A stretch of DNA of 64,000 nt from Pseudodesulfovibrio tunisiensis (GCF_022809775.1 NZ_CP094380.1:248001-312000); one strand, 5' to 3'. Shown: positions 1 to 8,796, counted from the first letter of the stretch. Numbers and translations: made by a program. The notes: generated by a model from the letters alone, not told the origin.

Positions 1-593
1 TCCAGGCCCACGCGCTGGAATTCCGGGAAGTAGGAGCCGGTTGCATCCGAAACCACGGCGCATTCGTAGCCGCGATCATTGGCCTCGCGTACGGTGGTGT
101 GCACGCACACTTCCGTGGTCACGCCGCACACGATCAGGGTCTCGATGTCCCGGTTGCGCAGGAGCAGATCCAGATCCGTGGACCAGAACGCGTTCTTGCC
201 GGGCTTGTCGATGATGGGTTCGTCCTTGGTGGGATAGAGTTCGGGGATGATGTCATGCCCTTTTTCTCCGCGAACAAGAATGCGGCCCATGGGACCTTCG
301 TCGCCTATGCAAAGGGTGGGATTGCCCCGGCGTTTCTTGGACGGAGGGAGGTCGGCCAGATGCGGAGCATGGCCCTCGCGGGTATGCACCACGAACATTC
401 CGGCTTCACGCGCCGCTTCCAGCACCTTTCTGGTGGGTTCGATGGCCGTGCGAAGCAGGGAAACATCGTTGCCCAGAGTCTCGCCGAAGCCGCCGGGCTC
501 CAGAAAATCGCGTTGCATGTCGATGATCAGGAGCGCAGTGCGCTTGGGATCGAATTCCAGTTCATATGGTTCAGCCTGCAATTTCTTGGTCAT
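1..593 (-). CDS. Cysteine hydrolase, isochorismatase family (3' end outside window)
   Basis: The 197 visible codons read as an isochorismatase-like cysteine hydrolase, a family that hydrolyses small amides and ureides such as biuret, ureidoacrylate or nicotinamide. The catalytic triad is visible: Asp25 in IDMQRDF, Lys133 in DKPGKNAFW and the nucleophile Cys163 in CGVTTEVCVHTT. The ATG at 593 is preceded by a GAGG at good spacing. The C-terminus runs off the window. It is the last visible gene of a minus-strand operon behind a cyclotransferase-like gene and a permease, so its substrate is probably the imported compound or a product of it. Family is secure; the substrate is not known. Confidence 0.85.
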   Translation of the reverse strand, partial: MTKKLQAEPYELEFDPKRTALLIIDMQRDFLEPGGFGETLGNDVSLLRTAIEPTRKVLEAAREAGMFVVHTREGHAPHLADLPPSKKRRGNPTLCIGDEGPMGRILVRGEKGHDIIPELYPTKDEPIIDKPGKNAFWSTDLDLLLRNRDIETLIVCGVTTEVCVHTTVREANDRGYECAVVSDATGSYFPEFQRVGL

Positions 594-613
594 GATAACC
601 TCGATATGGTCTG

Positions 614-1000
614 TTATTTTGCCTTGGAAGCTTCGTAAACGCGCCAGTCGCCAAGATCGGAAATGTCCTTGTGGATACCTTCGGCCTTTTCGCGGGGAAA
701 CAGGATGCCGTCCACAATGCGACCGTCTTCCAGTTTCACCGGTCCACAGTACAGATGCTCGGGTTCACCGGACTCGACATTGGCCCAGGTTTCATCGCTC
801 ATGCGGTACATTTCGCCAGCCACGGCCACACCATTGTCCTCGTCCGGGCCGACTTCGTACATGCCGGGATGCACATCATTGACGGAGTACAGGCGGTAAC
901 AGGGAGCGGTCCTGAATTCGCCGAGGAATTCCGCGCCGTCCAGGTTGGAGTGCAGTTCAAGTCCTCGCATCAACGTACCATTGACAAACAGTTCTTTCAT
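614..1000 (-). CDS. Gamma-glutamylcyclotransferase / allophanate-hydrolase-C-like protein
   Basis: A 128-residue protein beginning MKELFVNGTLMRG. The N-terminal VNGTLMRG strand-loop and the later GEMYRM segment are typical of the gamma-glutamylcyclotransferase (AIG2/BtrG-like) fold, including the version found as the C-terminal domain of allophanate hydrolases. I chose the ATG at 1000 because the longer open frame reaches back into low-complexity sequence with no family match. The gene lies 87 bases after the permease stop and 20 bases before the cysteine hydrolase start, so the three are probably co-transcribed. A role in processing a urea- or amide-containing compound is inferred from this company only. 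Confidence 0.7.
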   Translation of the reverse strand: MKELFVNGTLMRGLELHSNLDGAEFLGEFRTAPCYRLYSVNDVHPGMYEVGPDEDNGVAVAGEMYRMSDETWANVESGEPEHLYCGPVKLEDGRIVDGILFPREKAEGIHKDISDLGDWRVYEASKAK

Positions 1001-1087
1001 TTTCTTCTCGTTTATTGTCTTTGCCTGTGCCGGTTGTTGAGAGCGGGGGCGGTCCTGACCGCCCCCTTGTACGGCAGGGCTTTGCAT

Positions 1088-2647
1088 TTAATCTTTGTCT
1101 ACGGGAGTCCAGTCGTTGGGGCCTTCCTGCTTCCAGCTCATGTAGGCCAGCATCAGGGCCACCACCGCATAGCCGGCGGTAACGCCGGGGCTGGGGTTGA
1201 TGGCGAGCTGGGAGCCGTGGATGAAGCCGAAGAAGGAAAGCAGGGCCGCGGCAGCCGAGTACACGGCAGCCCAGTTGAAACGGTGTTCGATGATGAAGAC
1301 CGCAATCGCGCCGAGCATGAGTCCGGCCAGAACCGAGCCGCCGCCGAGGCTTTCCACACCCTGATAAAGCACGTTTGCGCCAGCCAGTTTGGCGAAGCCC
1401 ACGGAGACAGCATCGGTGCCGACTGTGGCAAGGGAACCGTCAATCTGGGTCTTGGCCCATTCCGCAATGCTCGGAATGATGGCCAGCACGATTGCCGGGG
1501 CATGCGCCTTGGGCGTGGCCTGAAAAGCCTGTGCGCCGATAACCAGACCGATGAAGAGCAGGATGGGCAGGATCGCCACCAGAGGAATCACGGACAGGAG
1601 CAGTGCGACCAATCCGAAGAAGCAGACCAGCGCGATGCAGGATCCCGTTGCCAGCGAATAGCCGATGCGACCGCCGACAGCCTTCCACCCCGGATGACCG
1701 ATGTACACGGCCGGGGGAAACGGGGAACCCATGAACGCGCCGAAAACAGCGCCCAGACCGTCGGCCAGAAGCACGGAGCGCAGATCGTAGTCGTCGCCTG
1801 CGGCGGCAGCGGATTCCACGTTGTTGATGCCTTCGGTGAAGTTGTAGATGCCCAGCGGAATGGCCGTGACCAGCAGAGGCCATACCTGCTCCAGAGAGAT
1901 GGCAAACACGTCGCCGGAAAAGGAGGGCAGGTACAGGCTGAACTGGTCGAGGGCGCGGCCCACGGCCGTGGGTTCCATCAGGTCGGTCTGTCCCAGAAAT
2001 ACGCCGGTCCAGGCTGCGATCGTGCCCACGACAACGGCGGCCAGACCACCGGGAATGCCGAAGGGCATGCGCACGTTGCCCACCCATGCCAGCAGGATGA
2101 TGCCGAAGCAGACAAGGGCTATCCATGGCGTTTCCCACATCTGGAAGGCCGGACGCATGGATATGAAGGTCAGCGACACGCCTGCAAGGGTGCCCAGCAT
2201 GGCGGCCCTCGGGGTGTACTTGCGGATGGCCGGGCCAACGAACGCGCCGATCAGCACGATGATGCCGATGATGAGCGCCCAGACCAGACCGAGCTGCCAG
2301 GCCAGAATCACGTCATTGGTTTTCAGGTAGGTCGGCAACATGACCAGAAATACCACAATGAACATGTGGGGCACGCTGGGGCCGTAGGGGAGAGCCGCTA
2401 CATCGGTACGCTTTTCCCTGATGGCCTTTTTGTAGGCGAGATAGGCGTAGAAGAGGTTGCCCAGAGGCAGGGCCACGCCCAAGGCGGGAAGAATTCTGCC
2501 GAATACGGTGTCTGCAGGCAGGTTGACCACGCCCAGGGACAGCCCCGTGAGCACGAGCACGTTAAGCAGGATGTTGGTGAACAACCCGAAAAATGCGTTC
2601 CAGTCTCCCGGGGTCCACAATTTTGGTTTGAATACGTCCGAACTCAT
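1088..2647 (-). CDS. NCS2-like xanthine/uracil-type permease
   Basis: A 519-residue polytopic membrane protein with about 12-14 hydrophobic segments. Near residue 80 it has the DVAALPYGPSVPHMF stretch, and later a GIYNFTEGINNVESAAAAGDDY stretch, both resembling the substrate-binding helices of nucleobase (xanthine/uracil/vitamin C) permeases. The ATG at 2647 is preferred over the in-frame ATG at 2659 because GGAGA lies 7 bases before it. First gene of an operon with a cyclotransferase-like protein and a cysteine hydrolase, which suggests uptake of a ureide, purine- or pyrimidine-like nitrogen source. The substrate cannot be told from sequence. Confidence 0.8.
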   Translation of the reverse strand: MSSDVFKPKLWTPGDWNAFFGLFTNILLNVLVLTGLSLGVVNLPADTVFGRILPALGVALPLGNLFYAYLAYKKAIREKRTDVAALPYGPSVPHMFIVVFLVMLPTYLKTNDVILAWQLGLVWALIIGIIVLIGAFVGPAIRKYTPRAAMLGTLAGVSLTFISMRPAFQMWETPWIALVCFGIILLAWVGNVRMPFGIPGGLAAVVVGTIAAWTGVFLGQTDLMEPTAVGRALDQFSLYLPSFSGDVFAISLEQVWPLLVTAIPLGIYNFTEGINNVESAAAAGDDYDLRSVLLADGLGAVFGAFMGSPFPPAVYIGHPGWKAVGGRIGYSLATGSCIALVCFFGLVALLLSVIPLVAILPILLFIGLVIGAQAFQATPKAHAPAIVLAIIPSIAEWAKTQIDGSLATVGTDAVSVGFAKLAGANVLYQGVESLGGGSVLAGLMLGAIAVFIIEHRFNWAAVYSAAAALLSFFGFIHGSQLAINPSPGVTAGYAVVALMLAYMSWKQEGPNDWTPVDKD

Positions 2648-2882
2648 TACCGTCTCCATGTAAACGTGTGCCAGCCTCGGCGAATTTCCTCAGTTCGCAC
2701 CTGAAGCGATTGTCCGATATTCCGTTGAAGGAGTGGCGGTCGCAGTTGCTTCGCGACAGATTCTCCCGAATTCCGCACGCCCTTTGGACTTGCCGAAACG
2801 AATGGACACGTTTGGTTAAAACAATCCTTTTTTCATTTCCTTTGGAGCGCCATCAAACAAGTATTAAGACCGGTCCCAAACT

Positions 2883-2988
2883 TTGTATACAATAGCGTAT
2901 GCGAAAAAAAATTCAGTGTCAACATCCACAGTGAAAGATTTTATTCACAATTATCAATTAAAATAAGCAGTTTGTATTTTGTATACAA
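2883..2988. promoter_or_regulatory. Two TTGTATACAA palindromes (GntR/FCD-type operators)
   Basis: The perfect palindrome TTGTATACAA occurs at 2883-2892 and again at 2979-2988, 96 bases apart, in the 382-base gap between the permease start (2647) and the decayed hydrolase. This sequence is typical of operators for FCD-subfamily GntR regulators. No GntR gene lies in the window. The first copy is 236 bases upstream of the permease; the second sits just before the broken hydrolase locus, so they may once have controlled both. The rest of the gap is AT-rich and shows no gene. Confidence 0.5.
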
Positions 2989-3029
2989 AAAAGGACCCAA
3001 GATTGAATTTTGAAGCATGTGCATGAATG

Positions 3030-3661
3030 CTGGCTTTCGATGGGCCATGGCCTTTGATGAATCCTTCAATGGCGAGAGCTGAGGCGAACCCCGGCATATC
3101 TCGTCTTCCGAGATTTTTACCGAAGACTTCAGCGCTGGTGTGGATTTTCTGGGAACACGTCCTTTCGTGGACAGGAACAGGATCGGGGCCATCGGCATTT
3201 GCGGCAGCGGCGGATTTGCCTTCGAGGCCGCGCAGGTTGATCGCCGCATCAAGGCCGTTGCCACCGCAAGCATGTACTGTTGCCTGAAGGATTCCCGAGC
3301 AGACCCACCGCGTCGATTCCGGAAGGGCTGGACCCCATCAGTAGCGAATTCTGGGAGTATTGTGGCATGGAGCGCGGGCATCACCCTCGATCGCATGGTC
3401 CATTTACGGCGACGAGCAACATGGCCTTCATGAATTTTCCCGCTGATGAACTTCGTAGGCACCATTGCGTCTCGGTCCATCCTGTTCATCATGGGGGAGA
3501 ATGCGCATTCCCGGTATGTTACCGAGGACATATTCGACATGGTCGGAGAACCCGGAGAACTCGTTGTCGTCTCCGGAGCAAGACATATCGATCTGTATGA
3601 CCGGGTGGACATGATTCCCTTTGACAGGTTGAACGCCTTTTTCTCCAAGGCGTTGAAGTGA
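3030..3661 (+). pseudogene. Alpha/beta hydrolase (dienelactone-hydrolase-like) remnant
   Basis: Three reading frames must be joined to recover a YcjY/dienelactone-hydrolase-like protein. Frame 1 gives AFDESFNGES, then a TGA at 3080-3082, then GVDFLGTRPFVDRNRIGAIG with the nucleophile elbow GICGSGG (around 3197-3217). The frame shifts near 3280 to a segment reading EGLDPISSEFWEYCGMERG and again near 3440 to MNFVGTIASRSILFIMGEN, ending with the catalytic-His region VVSGARHIDLYDR at about 3576. The first ~100 residues usual for the family are missing. One nonsense change, two frameshifts and a lost N-terminus make this a clear pseudogene. Confidence 0.8.
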
Positions 3662-3748
3662 TCGCATGGGGTTGTGGAAACGAGAGTTTGTCAGCCGAAC
3701 CGGAACAAGGACGCTGCACAGGGAAACCGTGTCAGGCAAGGAGCAGAC

Positions 3749-4156
3749 ATGAGCGAAATATTCAACGGAGATGGCATTTTTTCGAAAGGGTCCCTGAACG
3801 AGGCATATGCAGCCTTTTTTACCGGCACCAGCTATCTTGAAATGCTTTCCACGGAAGGCGTTGTCATCGGCAACGTCACTTTCGAGCCGGGGTGCAGGAA
3901 TTTCTGGCATATCCATCACAAGGGGGGACAGGTGCTTCTGGTGACGGGCGGACGCGGCTGATATCAGGAAACCGGAAAGCCCGCCCGGGAATTGCATCCC
4001 GGCGATGTCGTCAACATTCAGCCGGGAGTCAGGCACTGGCATGGTGCGGCCCGGGATTCCTGGTTTGCTCACGTGGCCGTGGAAGTTCCGGCCGAGGGCA
4101 AGTCCAACGAATGGCTGGAACCCGTGTCCGACGAGGAATATGACGCGCTTGGCTAG
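3749..4156 (+). pseudogene. Cupin-domain protein with one in-frame TGA
   Basis: The frame from ATG 3749 to TAG 4156 encodes a 135-residue single-domain cupin with both cupin motifs: GCRNFWHIHHKGGQVLLVTGGRG and, later, HPGDVVNIQPGVRHWHGA. They are separated by a single TGA at 3959-3961 (codon 71), where relatives have Trp (GRGWYQE). All else is intact, so the gene was lost recently or is read through at low level. It lies between a broken hydrolase and a shortened carboxymuconolactone-decarboxylase gene, the usual company of this cupin type. The TGA is not at a Cys position, so selenocysteine is unlikely. Confidence 0.8.
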
Positions 4157-4188
4157 CGCGTAGCACGTAAAGCGGCAGGAGGCCGATT

Positions 4189-4470
4189 GTGGATGCCTTT
4201 CTCAAGGAGCATCTGTTTGCGGATATCTTTGTCCGCGACGTGCTGACCTGTCAGGAACGGGAACTGGCGACCATTCCCGCCCTCGCAAACATGGGCGGCA
4301 CCGAAGGACAACTCGTTTTTCACATGGGGGCCGCCATGAATTCGGGATTGTCTGAAGAGCAGATGCATGAGTTCATCCGGGTTCTTGATACTCGTGTCGG
4401 AAAACGGCAAGCCGATGCTGCCAGAGACGTCTTTGCCGAGGTGATTGCGAACCGCCAGTCGCATCGGTGA
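4189..4470 (+). pseudogene. Carboxymuconolactone decarboxylase family, C-terminal domain only
   Basis: Starting with GTG at 4189 behind a good AGGAGG, the frame gives 93 residues (VDAFLKEHLFADIFVRDVLT, then RELATIPALANMGGTEGQLVFHMGAAMNSGLSEEQMHEF). This matches the second domain of two-domain carboxymuconolactone-decarboxylase/AhpD-like proteins; the N-terminal domain with the CxxC-type region is absent. It could still be translated as a one-domain protein, but with two neighbouring broken genes it is more likely the remnant of a decaying operon. Confidence 0.6.
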
Positions 4471-4505
4471 CGAGTCGAGATCGGTGCGTCCTGTCGAGTC
4501 AATGA

Positions 4506-4546
4506 GCCCGGGATCGGAGAGGTTGTGCATTTGTCCGATCCCGGGC
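4506..4546. terminator. Hairpin between converging genes
   Basis: A perfect 13-bp stem (GCCCGGGATCGGA at 4506-4518 with its complement at 4534-4546) closes a 15-base loop between the end of the plus-strand decayed locus and the end of the minus-strand DUF169 gene. The T-rich stretch after it on the plus strand is weak. Confidence 0.5.
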
Positions 4547-4576
4547 AGTGCTTTGTCTTTTGCTGGGAAGGAGGAG

Positions 4577-5422
4577 TTACTCTTCCTCTCCCCACGCCTT
4601 GGCGCTGCGGGTGACTTTCTTGCGCACGTTTTTCCAGGCGGTTTCGTGGGTGAACATGGATTCCGGCAGGGTGGCCAGCATTTTTTCATAGAGGCTCAGG
4701 GGAACCGTGAAGGTCAGTTCGTCCGCCTTCATGAATTTTCTTGCCGAAGGATCGAAGCCGCCGATAACGGCTTTTTCCATGTCCCTTTCCTTGTAGTAGA
4801 GCGGCCAGCCGAGCATGTTGGTGCAGCCCGCGCCGAACGGGGAGACCACGCATTCCATGTCGCCCGTGGTGAAGACCGTATGGGTGAACAGACCGCTCAG
4901 CACCTCGGGGCGGGCAAAGAAGATCACGAATTCCGGCTTTTCGTCATCGGTGAATTGGGACAGGGGTTTGAAGATGCAATATTTGCCCGGGGCTTCGCGA
5001 GGGTTCACCCTGAGCATGAATTCGCGCATGGCATCGGGATTCGGCATGTAGCGCTCGCCGTGCACCGGTGTGCCCTCAAAGCCTGTGGAAACGTAATGTT
5101 CGATGAACCTGAGGTGGGGCTTCATCATGGAGCAGTAGTATACGCCTCCGATACAGCCGTATTCCTCTGTCGATATGAAGGCCGCGCCATGTTTTTTTCT
5201 CGCCAGCCAGACACTGCCCATGACGCAGGTGAAGCTCTTCATGACCTCCTGCATGTCCAATTCCCCCCGGTCCTCCAATTCGCGCGAGATGGGAGTTCCC
5301 TTTTTCGGACCGAAGGCGTTTTCCGGCTTGCTGTCCGAATAGTGGACACCGAAAGGCTCTTCCCCCAATCCGAGATGCTTCAGGAAGGTGGTGGTTCCGT
5401 CGAGTATCGGTTGCATCGTCAT
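4577..5422 (-). CDS. DUF169 family protein
   Basis: A 281-residue protein of the DUF169 family, seen in anaerobes and archaea and functionally undefined. Family-type features include the N-terminal LGLGEEPFGVHYSD, and GCTNMLGWPLYYKERDMEKAVIGGFDPSARKFMKADELTFTVP near the end. The ATG at 5422 is chosen because AAAGGAGG sits 5-6 bases upstream; the longer open frame extends through the divergent promoter region. It is transcribed away from a LysR gene that starts 128 bases off, so LysR is the likely regulator. No catalytic function can be assigned. Confidence 0.8.
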   Translation of the reverse strand: MTMQPILDGTTTFLKHLGLGEEPFGVHYSDSKPENAFGPKKGTPISRELEDRGELDMQEVMKSFTCVMGSVWLARKKHGAAFISTEEYGCIGGVYYCSMMKPHLRFIEHYVSTGFEGTPVHGERYMPNPDAMREFMLRVNPREAPGKYCIFKPLSQFTDDEKPEFVIFFARPEVLSGLFTHTVFTTGDMECVVSPFGAGCTNMLGWPLYYKERDMEKAVIGGFDPSARKFMKADELTFTVPLSLYEKMLATLPESMFTHETAWKNVRKKVTRSAKAWGEEE

Positions 5423-5549
5423 GTGTTCCTCCTTTGGCTTTTCGCCTGACGCCGAGTGGGCATGTTGTTTTTCGTCATGCATTTTCATATCATGCTCACA
5501 GATAAAATAAACATCGCATACGGAAAACTCTTTTCCTTTGGTGAGCATA

Positions 5550-6446
5550 ATGATGCAGGATTTTCTCAATGACATGCCATTGCTGGTGGAAGTGGCAAGG
5601 CAGAAAAGTTTTTCCAAGGCGGCTGAAAAATTGGGAATTGGCGTTTCCACCCTGTCCCGGCGCATCAAGTTGCTGGAGAACCGGATGGGCGTGCTTCTCT
5701 TCTATCGCGATACTCGCAATGTCGAGCTCACGGACAGTGGTGCGTATCTGCTGGATCGGTGCGGTTTCGTTCTTGAAGAGGCAAAAAAAGCCCATGATTC
5801 CGTTGTGATGAATATGCAAAAACCGTCAGGACTTGTCCGCGTTTGCATGTTTTTGGACCTGTACGACGGGCTGTTCAGGAAGGTGCTGCTGGAATTTGCC
5901 GCCAACTGGCCGGAAATACAGATGGAACTGACGTTCATGGAGCAACCGGTTGATATGCGCACGGACCCTTTCGACGTGGCTTTCGTGACCGGGGTCCCCA
6001 TTGCACCAGCACTGGTTGCCAGAAAGCTGATGACCATCAACCCCTTCCTGTACGCTTCGCCCAAACTGCTCGAGCGTTACCCCTTGCCCGAGGAACCCGC
6101 CGACCTGCACCGGCTGCCATGTATCGTGCTTCAGCGGTTCGGACGGCGCTGGCCCATGCATAACGGCAGCCGACAGGTCACGGTCGAAGTTGAGCCTCAA
6201 TACAGCTTCAGCTCCGTGGAGATGTGCCGCGATTTTCTTTTGGCCGGCCATGGTGTGGCCATGATTCGAAAGGAGCGGGCCGAGGCGGATGAAAAGGCCG
6301 GACGGTTGGTGCGGTTGCTTCCGGACTGGAGCGGCGGATTCGTGCACGACGTGAATCTGGTCATGGGGTCAAGCGAGCTTCCGCAGAGGGTTCGGCTCTT
6401 CGTGGACCATGTGTTGTCCCGTTTTTCCTCTTGTCCTGCGGGCTAG
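5550..6446 (+). CDS. LysR family transcriptional regulator
   Basis: A 298-residue LysR-type regulator. The N-terminal winged helix is clear (FLNDMPLLVEVARQKSFSKAAEKLGIGVSTLSRRIKLLE), followed by a periplasmic-binding-like effector domain from about residue 90. Several starts are possible (TTG 5538, GTG 5541, ATG 5550, ATG 5553); I took the first ATG, and no strong ribosome site decides. Divergent from the DUF169 gene, which it probably controls. Confidence 0.88.
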   Translation: MMQDFLNDMPLLVEVARQKSFSKAAEKLGIGVSTLSRRIKLLENRMGVLLFYRDTRNVELTDSGAYLLDRCGFVLEEAKKAHDSVVMNMQKPSGLVRVCMFLDLYDGLFRKVLLEFAANWPEIQMELTFMEQPVDMRTDPFDVAFVTGVPIAPALVARKLMTINPFLYASPKLLERYPLPEEPADLHRLPCIVLQRFGRRWPMHNGSRQVTVEVEPQYSFSSVEMCRDFLLAGHGVAMIRKERAEADEKAGRLVRLLPDWSGGFVHDVNLVMGSSELPQRVRLFVDHVLSRFSSCPAG

Positions 6447-6527
6447 CTTGGACTCGACCACGCCCCAAGGGGCTGGATGGGGGGCAGGGAAAGGCGACGG
6501 AAGTCTTTGCAACGAAAGGGGGATGTG

Positions 6528-6571
6528 GGCGCGCGGTGCGTACGGAATTCGATCCCGAACGCACCGCGTGC
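6528..6571. repeat. 14-bp inverted repeat downstream of lysR
   Basis: GGCGCGCGGTGCGT at 6528-6541 pairs with its complement at 6558-6571 with one mismatch, around a 16-base loop. It lies in the 190-base gap between the converging LysR and AOR genes and may act as a terminator or mRNA-stabilising hairpin, though no T run follows. Confidence 0.4.
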
Positions 6572-6636
6572 CTGTTGTTTCATGGGGCGAAATGGACACG
6601 CACAGGGCGAACCGTTCCGCCTGGATGGATGGCGAT

Positions 6637-8517
6637 TCAATTCATGTAGCTGGTCAGTCCGAGCTCTTCGATCTTTTCAGGGGTCGGCACGCCGGTCTTC
6701 AGGTCCCAGCCGCAGGCTGTGTAGTATTCGTCCAGCAGCTCCTCGTAGTTGTCGATCACACAGTCGCTGTTGTCCTTGTACGCTCCGAATTCCGGGACGG
6801 AGCGGACGCGCTCGGGGAGCATGTCGTCCTTGCGGCGCAGACCTTCGCGCATGTTGAACATGCGCTGGAGGTTGTGGACCCGTTCGCCGACTCGTATCAG
6901 TTCGGCAGCATCCATGTCCCACCCCGTTGTAGCACTGAGCATTTCGGCCCAGTGTTCCGGATTGAGACCGGCATAGCTCATGAACTTGCAGGTGCACAGG
7001 ATATCCGGGAGGATGAGTCCTCGTTGCAGAAGGGCGCATTCCGTGCCCTTGCCGATTTCGTCCCAGCGGTCGTATTTCTCGGGATCGCTGACGCCATGGG
7101 CGGTCATGCCCCAGTCCATCTTGCCCCGGTCATAGGCCATGGCTTCCAGAGGGTGAATGTGGCACATGCCCCGGTTTGCGGTTCCGTAGGCAATGCCCAG
7201 AATCTTGCCGGAGCGGGGATCGTGAGCAGGGCCTTCAAGCCCCTTGACGTGAATCGCGTATTTTTCCGTCCCCTTGCCGATGATTGCGGCAGCCTTGCGC
7301 ACGCCGTTGGCCAGCACGTCGCCGATGCCTTGGCGGAAGACGATCTTTTCCAGAAGGACGGGGATCACTTCGCTGTTGCCCCACGTCAGGTCCATGCCTT
7401 CCAGCTCTTCCTCGGTGAAGATGCCGTTTTCATGGCATTCCATGGCAAAGGAGATCATGGCGCCGGTGGAAATGGTGTCCACGCCCCAACGGTTGCACAA
7501 ATAGCTGCAATGAACCGCGACATCCATGTCCTTGTTCAGCAGGAACGACGTGAAAACACTGATGCTTTCATATTCGCCGCCTTCGTGGACCGGGGTCTTG
7601 TATTTGCCGTCCCCGACTTCGCAGACGCGGCCGCAGCCAAGGGGACAGCCGGAATAGCATTGTTTGGATTTGACGAGGTTTCTTTTCTGAAAATCGTCAA
7701 AGAGTTCGGCGGCCTGTCCCCAGCTGTTGGAACGCCAGTTCTTGGAGGGCCAGTCTCCGTCCTCATCATTGTCAACCATGTCTCCAATGGTGCCGAATTC
7801 GTTGAAACCGTCATGCATCTCGCTTTCCCGAACGGTTTTCATGGCCTTTCGTGATGCGGTCGTGAACTCCTTTGCGTCAGCATGGTCGGCCTTTTCCCTG
7901 CCGGAAACGGCAATGGCCAGGATGTTTTTTGCTCCCATGACCGTGCCGCCGCCGTTTCGGCCCGCGGCCCTGTCCCTGCACATGATGGAGGCAAAGGAAA
8001 CGAGATTCTCTCCGCCCTGGCCTATGCACATGACGGACGGCTTCCTGTTGCCCGAGATCAACTCCTCTTCAAGAATATCGGTCTTTTCGTAGACGTCCTT
8101 GCCGAGAAGATGCGTGGCGTCTCCCAGATGGGCCTTGCCATCGGCAATGGAGAGATAGACCGGGGCTTCGGATTTGCCTTCGATGATCAGGATGTCGAAC
8201 CCGGCCTTGCGCATGTCCGGGCCGAAGTTGCCGCCGCAGCGGGATTCCCCCCATGCGCCGGTCTGCGGGGATTTGAAGCAGACCATGATGCTGCCGCCGC
8301 CCGGGACCTGATTCGTCGTGAGTGGACTGGTTGCGAAAACGAGCTTGTTGTCTGCTCCCAACGGATCAACGCCTGCTTCCAGCTCGCGAAACAGGATTTC
8401 CGCTCCATAGCCTGCGCCGCCCACGAAGTTGCGGGCTGTCCTGGCGTCCATGGCCTCGGGAGTGCATGTGCCGGTTGTGAGGTTTACCCTCAGGATTTTT
8501 CCGGTATATCCTTTCAT
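6637..8517 (-). CDS. Aldehyde ferredoxin oxidoreductase (AOR) family tungstoenzyme
   Basis: A 626-residue member of the AOR family, whose members hold a tungsten (or molybdenum) bis-pyranopterin and a [4Fe-4S] cluster and oxidise aldehydes to acids with ferredoxin. The N-terminus (GYTGKILRVNLTTG, NFVGGAGYGAEILF) and the GGGTVMGAKN pterin-binding stretch are typical. Cluster ligands lie in CYSGCPLGCGRVC (Cys287, 291, 295), spaced Cx3Cx3C where the family usually shows Cx2Cx3C, with a fourth Cys in the LCTCKF region. It stands alone between LysR and MarR genes. The Cx3C spacing suggests a less-studied subfamily, so an aldehyde substrate is inferred. Confidence 0.88.
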   Translation of the reverse strand: MKGYTGKILRVNLTTGTCTPEAMDARTARNFVGGAGYGAEILFRELEAGVDPLGADNKLVFATSPLTTNQVPGGGSIMVCFKSPQTGAWGESRCGGNFGPDMRKAGFDILIIEGKSEAPVYLSIADGKAHLGDATHLLGKDVYEKTDILEEELISGNRKPSVMCIGQGGENLVSFASIMCRDRAAGRNGGGTVMGAKNILAIAVSGREKADHADAKEFTTASRKAMKTVRESEMHDGFNEFGTIGDMVDNDEDGDWPSKNWRSNSWGQAAELFDDFQKRNLVKSKQCYSGCPLGCGRVCEVGDGKYKTPVHEGGEYESISVFTSFLLNKDMDVAVHCSYLCNRWGVDTISTGAMISFAMECHENGIFTEEELEGMDLTWGNSEVIPVLLEKIVFRQGIGDVLANGVRKAAAIIGKGTEKYAIHVKGLEGPAHDPRSGKILGIAYGTANRGMCHIHPLEAMAYDRGKMDWGMTAHGVSDPEKYDRWDEIGKGTECALLQRGLILPDILCTCKFMSYAGLNPEHWAEMLSATTGWDMDAAELIRVGERVHNLQRMFNMREGLRRKDDMLPERVRSVPEFGAYKDNSDCVIDNYEELLDEYYTACGWDLKTGVPTPEKIEELGLTSYMN

Positions 8518-8774
8518 CGTGTTGTTCTCCGATCAAAAATCGTTTGAAGGAAGCGAATCCGTTTTCATGGATCACTTCGCGGTCTTTGCAAGGTGGACAG
8601 CTTTGCGAGCTACCCGCGCTTGGCGGAGCCAACACTCTCTGGTTTGGTTTGAGGTTGCTATAGCCTCATATGAATCAGGGAGTCAAAGGTCTTGTGGGAT
8701 GAAGGATGTTGCGGAAGGACAGGAATGCCCTTGAGCCGTTGCCTGCGGCTTTTTACGAAGAGGTCTTTCCGGCT

Positions 8775-8796
8775 GGGGGGGGGGCGACAGGGGGGG
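8775..8796 (+). repeat. G10 and G7 runs in a gene-free gap
   Basis: The 362-base gap 8518-8879 between the AOR gene and the marR gene shows no supported gene. It contains a run of ten G (8775-8784), a short spacer and a run of seven G (8790-8796), plus a shorter imperfect inverted repeat around 8652-8668. Such runs can slip during replication or form quadruplexes; no function is visible. Confidence 0.45.

Noticed and set aside
671..2704. 677-codon open frame on the plus strand opposite the permease operon
   Set aside because: Composition is a mirror of the minus-strand genes, with no family match and no ribosome site; the permease and cyclotransferase-like genes explain the region.
3959..3961. 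In-frame TGA in the cupin gene as a possible selenocysteine codon
   Set aside because: Relatives have Trp, not Cys, at this position; no SECIS-like stem follows at the right distance, and both neighbours are broken.
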